From JAJPIG01 sp035531675 (GTDB lineage Bacteria; Desulfobacterota; Binatia; Binatales; Binataceae), in NCBI GenBank assembly GCA_035531675.1, contig DATKSL010000036.1:1-34996 (forward strand): 34,996 nucleotides of DNA, read 5' to 3'. Both the position numbers and the translations under genes were made by a program. Shown here one piece after another: positions 23,393 through 31,392 of this stretch (positions within the stretch are counted from its first letter, which is position 1; every line of letters begins with the position of its first letter). A model generated the notes under the pieces. It saw only the letters and a program-made list of their open reading frames with translations, did no database searches and was not told the origin of the DNA.

Positions 23393-23610
23393 TTACCGTC
23401 GCGATGCCGGCCGGCGTGCCACGGGTGCCCGACGACGGGCTGGTGTTTCGCGACGGCAAGGTCTTCGTGCCGATCGTGCGCGCCAACCGTCTGCGCCTGG
23501 CCGAGGTGACGCTGGGCTACAACGACGGCCAGCTGGTCGCGATCGACGTCGGACAGGCGGCGCGCGATGGCGCGCCGGTGCAGCCGATTCTGCGTCGGCC
23601 CGGCGCCTAG
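23374..23610 (+). pseudogene. C-terminal remnant of an efflux RND periplasmic adaptor (membrane fusion protein)
   Basis: The plus-strand frame encodes MYARVSFTVAMPAGV, then VPDDGLVFRDGKVFVPIV and NRLRLAEVTLGY, ending QAARDGAPVQPI. This is the pattern of the last beta-domain of HlyD/AcrA-type adaptors. The rest of the gene (coiled coil, lipoyl domain, signal peptide) is absent, and no pump gene follows. The remnant abuts the truncated DUF559 gene at about 23374-23392, so the junction probably marks an old rearrangement. The next gene is an unrelated acyl-CoA synthetase. Confidence 0.6.
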
Positions 23611-23670
23611 AACCCCTGCGGGCCCGCGCGCCCGTCCCGTCGCGAGCTTTGACGGCGCCTTGAAATTCGC

Positions 23671-23699
23671 TTGCCGCGCGAAGAAGACCTGCTTATAAG
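23671..23699 (+). promoter_or_regulatory. Promoter-like sequence before the acyl-CoA synthetase operon
   Basis: TTGCCG (23671-23676) and TATAAG (23694-23699) are separated by 17 bases, a good sigma-70 match. Transcription would start near 23706, leaving a very short leader with AAGGCG before ATG 23722. The strong GGAGG at 23699-23703 would then lie outside the transcript, so an upstream start is an alternative reading. Confidence 0.4.
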
Positions 23700-23721
23700 G
23701 AGGTCTGAACCTAAGGCGAAC

Positions 23722-25374
23722 ATGGCGCAGCGCAACCCCCTCTACCGCCGCGACCTCCCAAGGAACGCCGCGAATTTCGAGCCGCTCACACCGGTAGGCT
23801 TTCTTGCCCGCACCGCCGCGGTCTTCCCCGACCGGGTCGCGATCGTTTACGAAGACCGGCGCTTCACCTGGCGCGAGTTCGACGCCCGCTGCCGGCGGCT
23901 GGCGAGCGCGCTCAAGCGCCATGGAATCGAGCCGGGCGATACGGTCGCGATGATCGCGGCGAACACGCCGCATATCCTGGAGGGCCATTTCGGGCCGGCG
24001 ATGATCGGCGCGGTGCTCAACGCGATCAACGTCCGCCTCGACGCCGCCACTATCGGCTACATCCTCGAACATGGCGAAGCGAAGCTGTTGATTAGCGATC
24101 GCCAGTACTCGCCCGAGGTCAAGAAGGCGCTGGGGGCGATGAAATCGCCGCCGCCGGTGATCGATATCGACGATCCTTACACGCCGGGCGGTGAAGCGCT
24201 CGGCGAATGCGAGTACGAAGCGCTGCTGGGCGAGGGCGATCCCGAATTCCGTTGCTCGCCGCCGGACGACGAGTTTGACGCGATCACGCTGAACTACACT
24301 TCCGGCACCACCAGCCAGCCCAAGGGCGTCGTCTCATGCCATCGTGCCGGCTACCTGAACACGCTCGGCAACGTGGTGATGGCGCAGATGCCGGCGCATC
24401 CGGTGTATTTGTGGACGCTGCCGATGTTTCACGCCAACGGCTGGTGTTTCCCGTGGACGGTGACGATGCTGGCGGGCACCCACGTCTGTCTGCGGCGCGT
24501 CGAGCCGGCCAATATCTTTCGCGCCTTCGTTGAGCATCGCGTGACGCATTTCTGCGGCGCGCCGGTGGTGCTCAACATGCTGATCAATGCGCGCGACAGC
24601 GATCGCCGGCCGTTGCCTGCGCCGATTATCTGCCTGACCGCCGGTTCCGCGCCGCCGCCCACGGTGCTGGCCGCGATGGAAGGGATGGGCTTCGAAGTAA
24701 TCCACGGTTACGGTTTGACCGAGACCTTCGGCGCGGTGGTAGTTTCGCAGTGGCACGACGAGTGGAACCATCGTCCGCCCGCCGAGCGCGGGCGCCTCAA
24801 GGCGCGCCAGGGCGTGCCGAGCGTGGTCGAGGTCGGGGCTGACGTCTTCGATCCGGCGACCGATCAGCCGGTGCCGCGCGACGGCGCCACGGTCGGCGAA
24901 ATCGTGCTGCGCGGCAATATCATGATGAAGGGGTACTTGAAGAATGCCGAGGCCAGCGCGACGGCCTTTCGCAACGGCTGGTTTCATAGCGGCGACCTCG
25001 GCGTGATGCATCCCGACGGCTATCTCGAAGTCACCGATCGCGCCAAGGATATCGTAATCTCCGGCGGCGAAAATATTTCGAGCCTCGAGGTCGAGAGCGC
25101 GCTGTTCGGCCACGCCGCGGTACTCGAAGCGGCGGTGGTGGCGCGGCCGGATCCGAAATGGGGCGAGACGCCGTGCGCCTTCGTCACGCTCAAGCCCGGC
25201 GCGAGCGCCACGGCCGACGAGCTGATCGCGTTTTGCCGCGCGCAACTCGCCGGCTTCAAGGTGCCGCGCACGGTGGTGTTCTGCGAATTGCCCAAGACCG
25301 CGACCGGCAAGGTGCAGAAGTTCATTCTGCGCGAGCGCGCCCGCCAACTCGGCGCGCAGTCCGCGAAAGGTTAG
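23722..25374 (+). CDS. AMP-forming acyl-CoA synthetase
   Basis: The 550-residue protein belongs to the ANL superfamily, which activates carboxylic acids to acyl-adenylates and then CoA thioesters. The ATP loop is YTSGTTSQPKGVV (about residue 192), with Ser in place of the more usual Gly, as in some medium-chain and plant-type AAE enzymes. Other core motifs are HGYGLTETFG, GWFHSGDLGVMHPDGY, DRAKDIVISGGENIS and the C-terminal catalytic lysine in PKTATGKVQKF. ATG 23722 was chosen over the upstream frame opening because it follows AAGGCG. It begins a four-gene run with CoA-transferase-like subunits and a Rieske oxygenase, suggesting activation of a ring-containing or branched acid. Confidence 0.93.
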   Translation: MAQRNPLYRRDLPRNAANFEPLTPVGFLARTAAVFPDRVAIVYEDRRFTWREFDARCRRLASALKRHGIEPGDTVAMIAANTPHILEGHFGPAMIGAVLNAINVRLDAATIGYILEHGEAKLLISDRQYSPEVKKALGAMKSPPPVIDIDDPYTPGGEALGECEYEALLGEGDPEFRCSPPDDEFDAITLNYTSGTTSQPKGVVSCHRAGYLNTLGNVVMAQMPAHPVYLWTLPMFHANGWCFPWTVTMLAGTHVCLRRVEPANIFRAFVEHRVTHFCGAPVVLNMLINARDSDRRPLPAPIICLTAGSAPPPTVLAAMEGMGFEVIHGYGLTETFGAVVVSQWHDEWNHRPPAERGRLKARQGVPSVVEVGADVFDPATDQPVPRDGATVGEIVLRGNIMMKGYLKNAEASATAFRNGWFHSGDLGVMHPDGYLEVTDRAKDIVISGGENISSLEVESALFGHAAVLEAAVVARPDPKWGETPCAFVTLKPGASATADELIAFCRAQLAGFKVPRTVVFCELPKTATGKVQKFILRERARQLGAQSAKG

Positions 25375-25459
25375 ATGGCAGCCGCCGCCGGAGGGAGCGG
25401 CGCGGCAGGCCTGCGGTAGTTTCCGGCAGCGTTCAAAACCAGAGGAAAGGGATATCAGA

Positions 25460-26380
25460 ATGGCCGAGAGGAAGAAGCGAAAGGAAGTTGTGGCTTCGAT
25501 CGCGGAGGCCGCCGCCCAGATCAAGGATGGCATGACCATCGGGCTCGGCGGCTTCGGCTCGGACAACCACCCGATGGCGATCACGCGCGAGATAATCCGG
25601 CGCGGGGTCAAGGACCTGACCCTGGTCGGCGCCGCGACCGGCGGCCTCGACATCGATTTGATGATCGGCGCGGGATGCGTGCGCAAGCTGATCGCGCCGT
25701 ACGTCGGGCAGGAAGCGCTCTGTCCGATCGGCCACAACCTGCGCAAGGCCGCCGAAAGCAAGCAGCTCGAAATCTGGGAGTGCAGCGAGTACACGCTCTA
25801 CGCCGCGCTGTTCGCCGGCGCCGCGGGCCAGGACTTCATGGCGTGGCGGGGCGGTATCGGCTCGAGCATCCCGGACCTCAATCCCGACATGAAACCGTTT
25901 ATCGATCCGATCGGCGGGAGCAAGCAGTACCTGGCGATTCCGGCGCTACGCACCGACTGGTCGATGATCCACGTCGGCTGGTCGGATCCGTACGGCAACG
26001 GGCAACACTTCGGAGCGCCGTTCGGCGATCGCTGGATCGCGCGCGCCGCCGACCGGATCATGCTGGTGGCCGAGCGCATCGTACCCAACGCGCTGATTCG
26101 CAAGAACCCGTTCATGACCTCGGTGTCGTACGCCGATTGCGTGGTCGAAGCGCCCTACGGCAGCCATCCGTTCGGCGCCCACGGCTGCTATCGCGAGGAT
26201 GTCGCGCACCTGCGCGAGTATGTCGCGGCGAGCGAGGCGAATCGCAAGGGCGACACCAAGCCCTGGAACGCCTACCTCGACAAGTACGTGCGCGGCCCGA
26301 AGGATCACGTCGAGTACCTGGAGCGGATCGGACTGCGCAACCTGCTCGGCCTCTACACGGCGCCGATCGTTACCTGGTGA
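25460..26380 (+). CDS. CoA-transferase family protein, subunit A (IpdA-like)
   Basis: The 306-residue protein belongs to family I CoA-transferases (alpha subunit fold), with the N-terminal IKDGMTIGLGGFGSDNHPMAITREIIRRG block containing the GxGGF-type CoA-binding turn. The length and the WECSEYTLYAALFAGAAGQDFMAWRGG region resemble IpdA, which with IpdB opens the last ring of the steroid nucleus as a CoA-ester hydrolase. That resemblance is from memory and not decisive. GAGGAAAGG lies about 13 bases upstream. The B subunit starts 19 bases after its stop. Together with the synthetase and Rieske gene it suggests degradation of a polycyclic or steroid-like acid. Confidence 0.85.
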   Translation: MAERKKRKEVVASIAEAAAQIKDGMTIGLGGFGSDNHPMAITREIIRRGVKDLTLVGAATGGLDIDLMIGAGCVRKLIAPYVGQEALCPIGHNLRKAAESKQLEIWECSEYTLYAALFAGAAGQDFMAWRGGIGSSIPDLNPDMKPFIDPIGGSKQYLAIPALRTDWSMIHVGWSDPYGNGQHFGAPFGDRWIARAADRIMLVAERIVPNALIRKNPFMTSVSYADCVVEAPYGSHPFGAHGCYREDVAHLREYVAASEANRKGDTKPWNAYLDKYVRGPKDHVEYLERIGLRNLLGLYTAPIVTW

Positions 26381-26399
26381 AGCAAGGAGAGAGAATCCG

Positions 26400-27230
26400 A
26401 TGAGCGACTACACCTGGAAGGAAATGATGGCGGTGTTCTTCGCGCGCGAGATGGAGGACGGCGATCGCGTCACCGCCGGCGCGCACACCGAGATCTTCTT
26501 CGGCGCGACGATGCTCGCCCAGAAAACGCACGCGCCCAATCTCAAGCTGCAGTTGGGCGGCACCTGCTTTCTGTGCAACGTGACGGATATCGAAATCGAC
26601 GAGCTGCCAATCTCGTCGACCAGCTACAGCCTGTTGAAATATGCCGAGACCGTGCACGACCATCCGGAGACCTTTCTGTTCTATTGTCCGCCGGGCCGCG
26701 AGAAGTATTACGAAGACAACAGCCCCTTCCGGAACACCAATCACTTCTGGTTCGCCGACAAATTTTTCGTCGGTGGCATCCAGGCCGACAAGTACGGCAA
26801 CTCCAACCTGATCGGAATCGGCAAGCCCGGCGATATTACCTTTCGCGGACCCGGCAGCATCGGGATCAACGATATCGCCAACACGGTGCGCGACGTCTAT
26901 GTGTTCCTGACCTCGCACGACAAGCGCCGGCTGGTCGAGAAAGTGGATTTCGTTTCGTTCCCCGGCCGCAAGCTGCATCGCGAGCATCAACTGCTCTCAA
27001 CCAGTCCCAAATGGATCGTCACGCCCAAGGCGATTTTCGACTTCGATCCCAAAACCGACGAGGCGCGGCTGGCGGCGCTGTTCCCGGGCGCGACGGTCGA
27101 ATGGGTGCGGCAAAACACCGGCTTCGAGGTGAAGACCGCGGGCAACGTCAAGGAGATCGAACCGCCGCGCCGCGACGAACTCGAGATCCTGCGCAACGAG
27201 ATCGATCGGACCGGAGTGCTCAAACAGTGA
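26400..27230 (+). CDS. CoA-transferase family protein, subunit B (IpdB-like)
   Basis: The 276-residue protein has the beta-subunit fold of family I CoA-transferases: an N-terminal helix, GDRVTAGAHTEIFFGATMLAQ, the DKFFVGGIQADKYGNSNLIGIG block and GPGSIGINDIANTV. The conserved catalytic glutamate motif of true acetate CoA-transferases (ExGxxG) is not obvious, as in IpdB-type hydrolases. That favours a hydrolase or lyase role, but I am not certain. AAGGAG lies 9 bases before ATG 26400; the frame opens earlier at 26199, inside the A gene. The Rieske gene follows after 25 bases. Confidence 0.85.
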   Translation: MSDYTWKEMMAVFFAREMEDGDRVTAGAHTEIFFGATMLAQKTHAPNLKLQLGGTCFLCNVTDIEIDELPISSTSYSLLKYAETVHDHPETFLFYCPPGREKYYEDNSPFRNTNHFWFADKFFVGGIQADKYGNSNLIGIGKPGDITFRGPGSIGINDIANTVRDVYVFLTSHDKRRLVEKVDFVSFPGRKLHREHQLLSTSPKWIVTPKAIFDFDPKTDEARLAALFPGATVEWVRQNTGFEVKTAGNVKEIEPPRRDELEILRNEIDRTGVLKQ

Positions 27231-27255
27231 AGCGCTCGAGGCGCGGGTAATCGGG

Positions 27256-28443
27256 ATGGCGACGGCAAGCAAATCGCGGAGCGCTGCGCAGCGGCAGTAT
27301 GAGCCCTATCTCGAAGCGGTCTGGGGCCTCAGTAATCACTGGTATCCGGCCGCCTTCAGCCACGAGGTTCCGGACCGCGTGGTGACGGGCGTCATGATCT
27401 GCGGTCATGAAATCGCGCTGCGGCGCGCGCGCGGCAAAGTTTACGCGCTGGCTGATCGCTGCGCGCATCGCGGCGTCCGCATCTCGAAGAAATCGATGTG
27501 CCTGACCGACGAGCATCTGACCTGCTGGTACCACGGCTTCACTTACGGACTTGAAGACGGGGTGCTCAAGACCATCCTGGCGTCGCCCGACGACGCGCAG
27601 ATTGGCCGCTTGCGAATCCGCACCTACCCGGTGGAGGAGCATAACGGCATCATCTACGTCTTTGTCGGCGACCCCGACTACCGGCCGATTCCACCGCTGG
27701 CCTCCGATCTGCCGATTCGCATCACCGACGATCCCAACCCGGTCGGTCATCCGCTCGATGAGCAGGTCTACGTGCGCGGTATCCGCCGCACCTGCGTCGG
27801 CAATTGGCGGCTGGGAATGGAGAACGGTTTCGACTCGGGCCACTTCCTGATTCATTACGATACGCAGTTCATCGTTGCCACCGATCGCGCGCTGGCGCTC
27901 GGCTGGCAGACTACGGGGCCCGACGCAATCCGCACCATCGACGAGCCCGACGGTCCCAAGGGGCTGATGAGCATGTTCAAGAGCGGCCAGTTCCGCATAA
28001 TCCGCGAGAGCGCGCCGCTCGGGATCAAGGTTTACGGGAAGAATCGCCATTATGCGCGGACCTCGATCTACCTGCCGTGCGTGGTGATGGTCGAGAACTG
28101 GCCGATCAACGGATGGGCGCAGTACGAATGGCAGGTGCCGATCGACGACTATCGTCACGAGTACTGGGAAGTGCTGGTCGGTCCGGGCGCGACGGAGGAG
28201 CAGATCAAGGAGGCGGATTTCAAATACGCGAATTTTTTCGAGCCGCTGGGACTGTGGAACTTCAACGATCCCGACGTCTTCGCACGCGCCGCGCTCCAGG
28301 AGCCATACGGAGTCAGCGAGGGATGGGAGCGCGAACAGCTCTGCGCGTTCGACGGCGCGCTTATCAGCTGGCGCAAGCTGGTCTCGCGCCACCATCGTGG
28401 CATCGTCGAGCGACCGCGTTGGGCCGGTCCCCCGGCCGGGTAG
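27256..28443 (+). CDS. Rieske non-heme iron oxygenase (single-component type)
   Basis: The 395-residue protein has Rieske ligands C69 and H71 in CAHRG and C90 and H93 in CWYHG. The catalytic iron ligands lie in MENGFDSGHFLIH (D193, H196, H200). The overall layout is like CarAa/KshA-type oxygenases that form trimers without a beta subunit. It closes the operon of synthetase and CoA-transferase-like genes. Its last 38 codons are duplicated 2,314 bases downstream in a diverged copy, because an integrated element carries a copy of this region with the tRNA-Arg half that follows. The main gene is intact. Substrate unknown; a polycyclic or steroid-type substrate is a guess from neighbours. Confidence 0.92.
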   Translation: MATASKSRSAAQRQYEPYLEAVWGLSNHWYPAAFSHEVPDRVVTGVMICGHEIALRRARGKVYALADRCAHRGVRISKKSMCLTDEHLTCWYHGFTYGLEDGVLKTILASPDDAQIGRLRIRTYPVEEHNGIIYVFVGDPDYRPIPPLASDLPIRITDDPNPVGHPLDEQVYVRGIRRTCVGNWRLGMENGFDSGHFLIHYDTQFIVATDRALALGWQTTGPDAIRTIDEPDGPKGLMSMFKSGQFRIIRESAPLGIKVYGKNRHYARTSIYLPCVVMVENWPINGWAQYEWQVPIDDYRHEYWEVLVGPGATEEQIKEADFKYANFFEPLGLWNFNDPDVFARAALQEPYGVSEGWEREQLCAFDGALISWRKLVSRHHRGIVERPRWAGPPAG

Positions 28444-28543
28444 CATCGGGCGTCGCCGGATTCCCGGGCGCGCGCTTTCCGGTTATTCTGAGGGTCTCAG
28501 GTGCGCCTCCTTAGCTCAGATGGATAGAGCACAGGATTCCTAA
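28331..28543 (+). repeat. Attachment-region duplication, chromosomal copy
   Basis: This 213-base segment (last 38 codons of the Rieske gene, its 3' gap and the 5' half of tRNA-Arg) aligns without gaps to 30645-30857. I count about 20 mismatches, near 90% identity. Within the coding part most differences are at silent third positions, so the copies diverged as functional genes in different genomes rather than by decay. The right edge of homology is exactly the end of the tRNA anticodon loop. Confidence 0.9.
28505..28543 (+). pseudogene. 5' half of tRNA-Arg (CCT), interrupted after the anticodon loop
   Basis: Acceptor 5' strand GCCTCCT, TA, D arm GCTC...GAGC, anticodon 5' stem CAGGA and loop TTCCTAA (anticodon CCT) are intact. 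The expected 3' stem TCCTG is absent; TTGTAGAAAG follows instead. The break lies exactly after loop position 38, a favoured crossover site of tyrosine recombinases. The missing 3' half is not in the window. Confidence 0.85.
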
Positions 28544-29015
28544 TTGTAGAAAGTCATTTTCTGCGTAGCACTCAGTAGAATTCGATCTAACGAAAAACGC
28601 TTGCAACAGGCGGTTTGTTACTCAGTCCAACAGGCGCTTGAATGCTACCGAGTTACACCAACGTACATTGGGAGTCGGCACAAAACTCGGCACACTCGGG
28701 ACGCCTAGCGGCGTGCGTTGAGGTGCCGCGTTAACCGGTCTCTATGCGAGTTCGCGGTTCCACCTTCAGCTACTTTGCGTCAAGGTCTGTCCGCACGGCG
28801 CAGATCGGCAGTCCAATAACCCCATCTGGTGTCAACTACGCGACACGTTCGCGCTTTTCTCAACTATTATCGATCGAAGGAATTGAAATTGACTGCGCCC
28901 CCTGTTTACCTCCCTAGTCTCCCACGTTCTGTCGAGAATCGAATTGATAAGAATTTATCGCACACACCAAGTTGTTGCCTCTATTGACCGTCGTGACGGG
29001 CCCTTGAGGGAAGAG
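28544..29015. other. Gene-free left end of an integrated element
   Basis: No gene is supported in these 470 bases, which are visibly less G+C-rich than the chromosome before them. Short direct repeats are present: CAACAGGCG at 28604-28612 and 28628-28636, ACTCAGT near 28570 and 28620, and TCGGCACA twice near 28676-28700. Such repeats next to a tRNA junction could be recombinase arm sites, but each is short and may be chance. A promoter for the beta-helix gene is expected here; none is convincing. Confidence 0.4.
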
Positions 29016-30527
29016 ATGGCAATTCGAACGGCGTCGAGCCTGCGCGGGCTTACGGTTCTAGTAATAGTTGGGTTGTCTTTGGTGCTGCTCGGCCATCGCC
29101 GAGCCTACGCGGCCGGTCCGATAGGTACCCAGCCGGTGGATAGAGCTTCGAGTAAGCATAATGGATCTGCGACTCCATCTGCGACTCCTACCGCCACTTC
29201 GACGTCGTCCGGAGCTCCAACGCCGACCGCCACTCCGACACCTGGCGATGGCACGACCTACTACGTTTCGCCCACCGGCAGCGACTCAGCCGCGGGGAGT
29301 TTCAGCGCTCCGTGGCGGACGATTCAGAAAGCGGCCGACACGTTGCAGGCGGGCCAGACCGCGATCATCTCGGCGGGCAACTACGGCGAGCGGGTCTCGA
29401 TTGCGGGCTCGGGGACACCAGCCAATCCGATCACTTTGCAGGTCGCCGCCCAGGCGGATGCCCAGCTCCTGGGCTTCGATCTCACAGGCAGCAACTGGGT
29501 GCTGAGCGGGTTCGACATCTCGACACAGACCAACGGCAGCGAAGGGTACGGGATCCACGTATCCGGTTCAGCCGCGAACGACACTATTGAGAACAACTAC
29601 ATCCATGAACTCTGCCACGAAGGGATCTTCATGGAGCCGGGAGTTTCACACATCTCGGTGCTGAACAACCGCATCTGGCGGGCCGAGATGGCCGGCGCGC
29701 AGGTCGATGGGCTGAACGATCTCATTGAGGGCAACGAAGTCTGGGGCACCCAGCAGTATCCTGCCAGGGCCCATGGAATTTATTCGGGATGCAAAATAAG
29801 CGGTGGCGCCGATGCGGACGCGTTTCGCTTCTTCGGACAGCATCACGTGTTCCGCTCCAATTACGCGCACGATATATATACGTCATCGCCGACCAACCCC
29901 AATCCGCACACCGACTGCTTTCAGACTTGGGGCAGCAGCGCGATGGAAGTGGACGACATCCTGATTGAACGCAACTTCTGCCGCTGGCCGGTCGCCTCAT
30001 CGACAGTGGACGCGGAGACCGCGATGATCGAAGGAGTCGATGGCCCGGTGGGAACGGTAACCTTTCAAAACAACGAGCTGTCTGACATGCGGCAGGGCAT
30101 CAATGTAGGGTCCAACGTCGCCGCCTTGAAACTTTACAACAATACCTGGGATCACATACTGCAAGAAGCGGTGATTTTCTCGGATACTCGATCGCCGAAC
30201 GACGAGATCATCAACAATATATTCTACGATGTCGGCAGCGGCGGCGACTCCTACGCGTCGGTTTGGAGCGGTAACCCGGTCTTCGAAGCCAACGATTTCT
30301 ACATGCCGGGCGGCGCCAGCGTCGGCAGCTATCCGAGCGTGGAGCCGTTCCTCAGCGTCGATCCGATGTTCGTTAACTACGGTGACTCGACCGGAGCGGG
30401 CGCGGATTTCCATCTGCAAGCGAGTTCAGGCCTGAATGGCGCCGGGATCACGCTGCCGCAAGTCACCAACGATTTCTACGGCAACCCCCGGCCTGCAACT
30501 GGATACTCAGTCGGCGCCGCCCAATGA
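29016..30527 (+). CDS. Exported right-handed parallel beta-helix protein with Thr/Pro/Ser linker
   Basis: The 503-residue protein starts with a signal peptide (hydrophobic residues 12-25, cleavage near AYAAG). A low-complexity linker of Ser, Ala, Thr and Pro repeats follows (about residues 51-77). The mature domain opens YYVSPTGSDSAAGSFSAPW, the standard start of DUF1565/PbH1 proteins. It then shows many short repeats with Asn ladders (IENNYIHELCHEGIFM, VLNNRIWRAEM, FRSNYAHDIY, FQNNELSDM), typical of a beta helix of the polysaccharide-lyase or carbohydrate-binding type. No catalytic residues can be assigned. ATG 29016 follows GAGGGAAGAG. It is the only gene between the two tRNA-Arg half copies. 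Confidence 0.88.
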   Translation: MAIRTASSLRGLTVLVIVGLSLVLLGHRRAYAAGPIGTQPVDRASSKHNGSATPSATPTATSTSSGAPTPTATPTPGDGTTYYVSPTGSDSAAGSFSAPWRTIQKAADTLQAGQTAIISAGNYGERVSIAGSGTPANPITLQVAAQADAQLLGFDLTGSNWVLSGFDISTQTNGSEGYGIHVSGSAANDTIENNYIHELCHEGIFMEPGVSHISVLNNRIWRAEMAGAQVDGLNDLIEGNEVWGTQQYPARAHGIYSGCKISGGADADAFRFFGQHHVFRSNYAHDIYTSSPTNPNPHTDCFQTWGSSAMEVDDILIERNFCRWPVASSTVDAETAMIEGVDGPVGTVTFQNNELSDMRQGINVGSNVAALKLYNNTWDHILQEAVIFSDTRSPNDEIINNIFYDVGSGGDSYASVWSGNPVFEANDFYMPGGASVGSYPSVEPFLSVDPMFVNYGDSTGAGADFHLQASSGLNGAGITLPQVTNDFYGNPRPATGYSVGAAQ

Positions 30528-30644
30528 TTGTCTCAGTATGGATTCCGGCGGATATGACTCTGTCGAACTTGAATCATGACGGGCGCCCCCACCTAACGTC
30601 GCGAATGGCCACAAGCCGCCGAGCATCCAGCCCGCTGCGGCGAG
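30528..30644. other. Short gene-free gap before the second attachment-region copy
   Basis: No gene, repeat or structure that I can support between the beta-helix stop and the start of the duplicated segment. The frame open across the junction (30524-30757) is only the continuation of the Rieske 3' fragment into unrelated sequence. Confidence 0.5.
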
Positions 30645-30857
30645 GCGAGCAGCTACGTGCGTTCGACGGCGCGCTTATCGCCTGGCGCAAGCTGGTCTCG
30701 CGCCACCATCGCGGAATCGTCGAGCGGCCGCGCTGGGCCACTTCCGCGGCCGGGTAGCATCGAGCATCGCCGGATTCCTGGGCGCGCACTTTCCGGTTAT
30801 TCTGAGGGTCTCAGGCGCGCCCCCTTAGCTCAGATGGATAGAGCACAGGATTCCTAA
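30645..30857 (+). repeat. Attachment-region duplication, element-borne copy
   Basis: Diverged second copy of 28331-28543. It contains a fragment of a Rieske gene 3' end (to TAG at 30755-30757; protein tail FDGALIAWRKLVSRHHRG, then a variable end), the same short gap and the same tRNA-Arg 5' half. Codon differences from the first copy are mostly silent. This suggests it was captured from the equivalent locus of a related strain. Confidence 0.9.
30819..30857 (+). pseudogene. Second 5' half of tRNA-Arg (CCT)
   Basis: Acceptor 5' strand GCCCCCT, D arm, anticodon 5' stem and loop TTCCTAA are identical to the first copy except for acceptor position 4 (C instead of T). It is again followed by sequence (GCTTGCCCGC) that cannot complete the tRNA. 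The acceptor difference would identify which copy belongs to the missing 3' half: AGGGGGC for this copy, AGGAGGC for the first. Confidence 0.85.
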
Positions 30858-31037
30858 GCTTGCCCGCTATGTTTTCTCAGATCGGCCCATGTCATATAAG
30901 GCCCGAAATATAAGGGTTTTTTGAGAACCGACATCATCTCAGATCGTCCTGAAAAAGCCCAATGTGGGCACTGAGTGGGCACTGACGCTGCCTCACTAAC
31001 GCTTTGACTTATACGGCAATGCGGTATAGGAGCCTCA
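30858..31037. repeat. Repeat-rich left end of the second element
   Basis: A tandem 11-base repeat GTGGGCACTGA (30964-30974 and 30975-30985) and two copies of CTCAGATCG (near 30878 and 30938) lie between the tRNA half and the toxin pseudogene. ATATAAGG also occurs twice (near 30895 and 30908). These fit an attachment region with recombinase sites. A promoter-like TTGACT/TATAGG pair (31004-31030) has a short 15-base spacer and is weak. Confidence 0.4.
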
Positions 31038-31392
31038 ATGCATACGGTTCGTCGAGACACCGCCATATCTCGCTGACGCCAGGGTCGCCGGCCTGACGGA
31101 AGGCGACAGGGAGGCGGTGGTTGAGCTGTTCGCCAATCACCCGGAAGCTGGTGACTAAATCGGCGGGACTGGCGGCGCCCGCAAGGTTCGTGTCGCGGGT
31201 CGCGGTAAGGGAAAAAGCGGTGGGTATCGTGTGATCGCATTTTACTCTGGCAAAGACCTGCCGGTGTTTTTGCTGGCGATCTATTCCAAGGGAGAGAAAG
31301 CGAATTTGACCAAAGCTGAAAGGAACGAGTTGAAGGGCATTTTGGGGGATATCGTTCGGGAGTACAGGAAGGGATTGAAGCGTCATGTCTAA
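31038..31392 (+). pseudogene. HigB/RelE-type toxin gene, inactivated
   Basis: ATG 31038 has AGGAG upstream and starts MHTV. One extra base near 31050 shifts the frame; the correct continuation (ETPPYLADARVAGLTEGD) is in another frame. That frame is also stopped by TAA at 31156-31158, after HPEAGD. It then continues IGGTGGARKVRVAGRGKGKSG, RVIAFYSGKDLPVFLLAIYSK and NLTKAERNELKGIL to TAA at 31390-31392. This is the pattern of HigB2/RelE-family mRNA interferases. Two independent lesions indicate loss of toxin. It overlaps the antitoxin start by 8 bases, keeping the usual higBA layout. Confidence 0.8.

Noticed and set aside
24334..25794. A 486-codon minus-strand frame under the acyl-CoA synthetase gene
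   Set aside because: Shadow frame; the plus strand has all ANL-superfamily motifs.
28544..28950. A group I intron in the tRNA-Arg(CCT) anticodon loop
   Set aside because: Such introns are known in this tRNA, but no P7-type core or GACTA-like element is visible, no 3' exon follows, and the 5' half with its flank is duplicated, which fits integration instead.
30524..30757. A new 77-residue gene
   Set aside because: Its C-terminal half is the copied Rieske gene end and its N-terminal half is unrelated flank; it is a junction frame.
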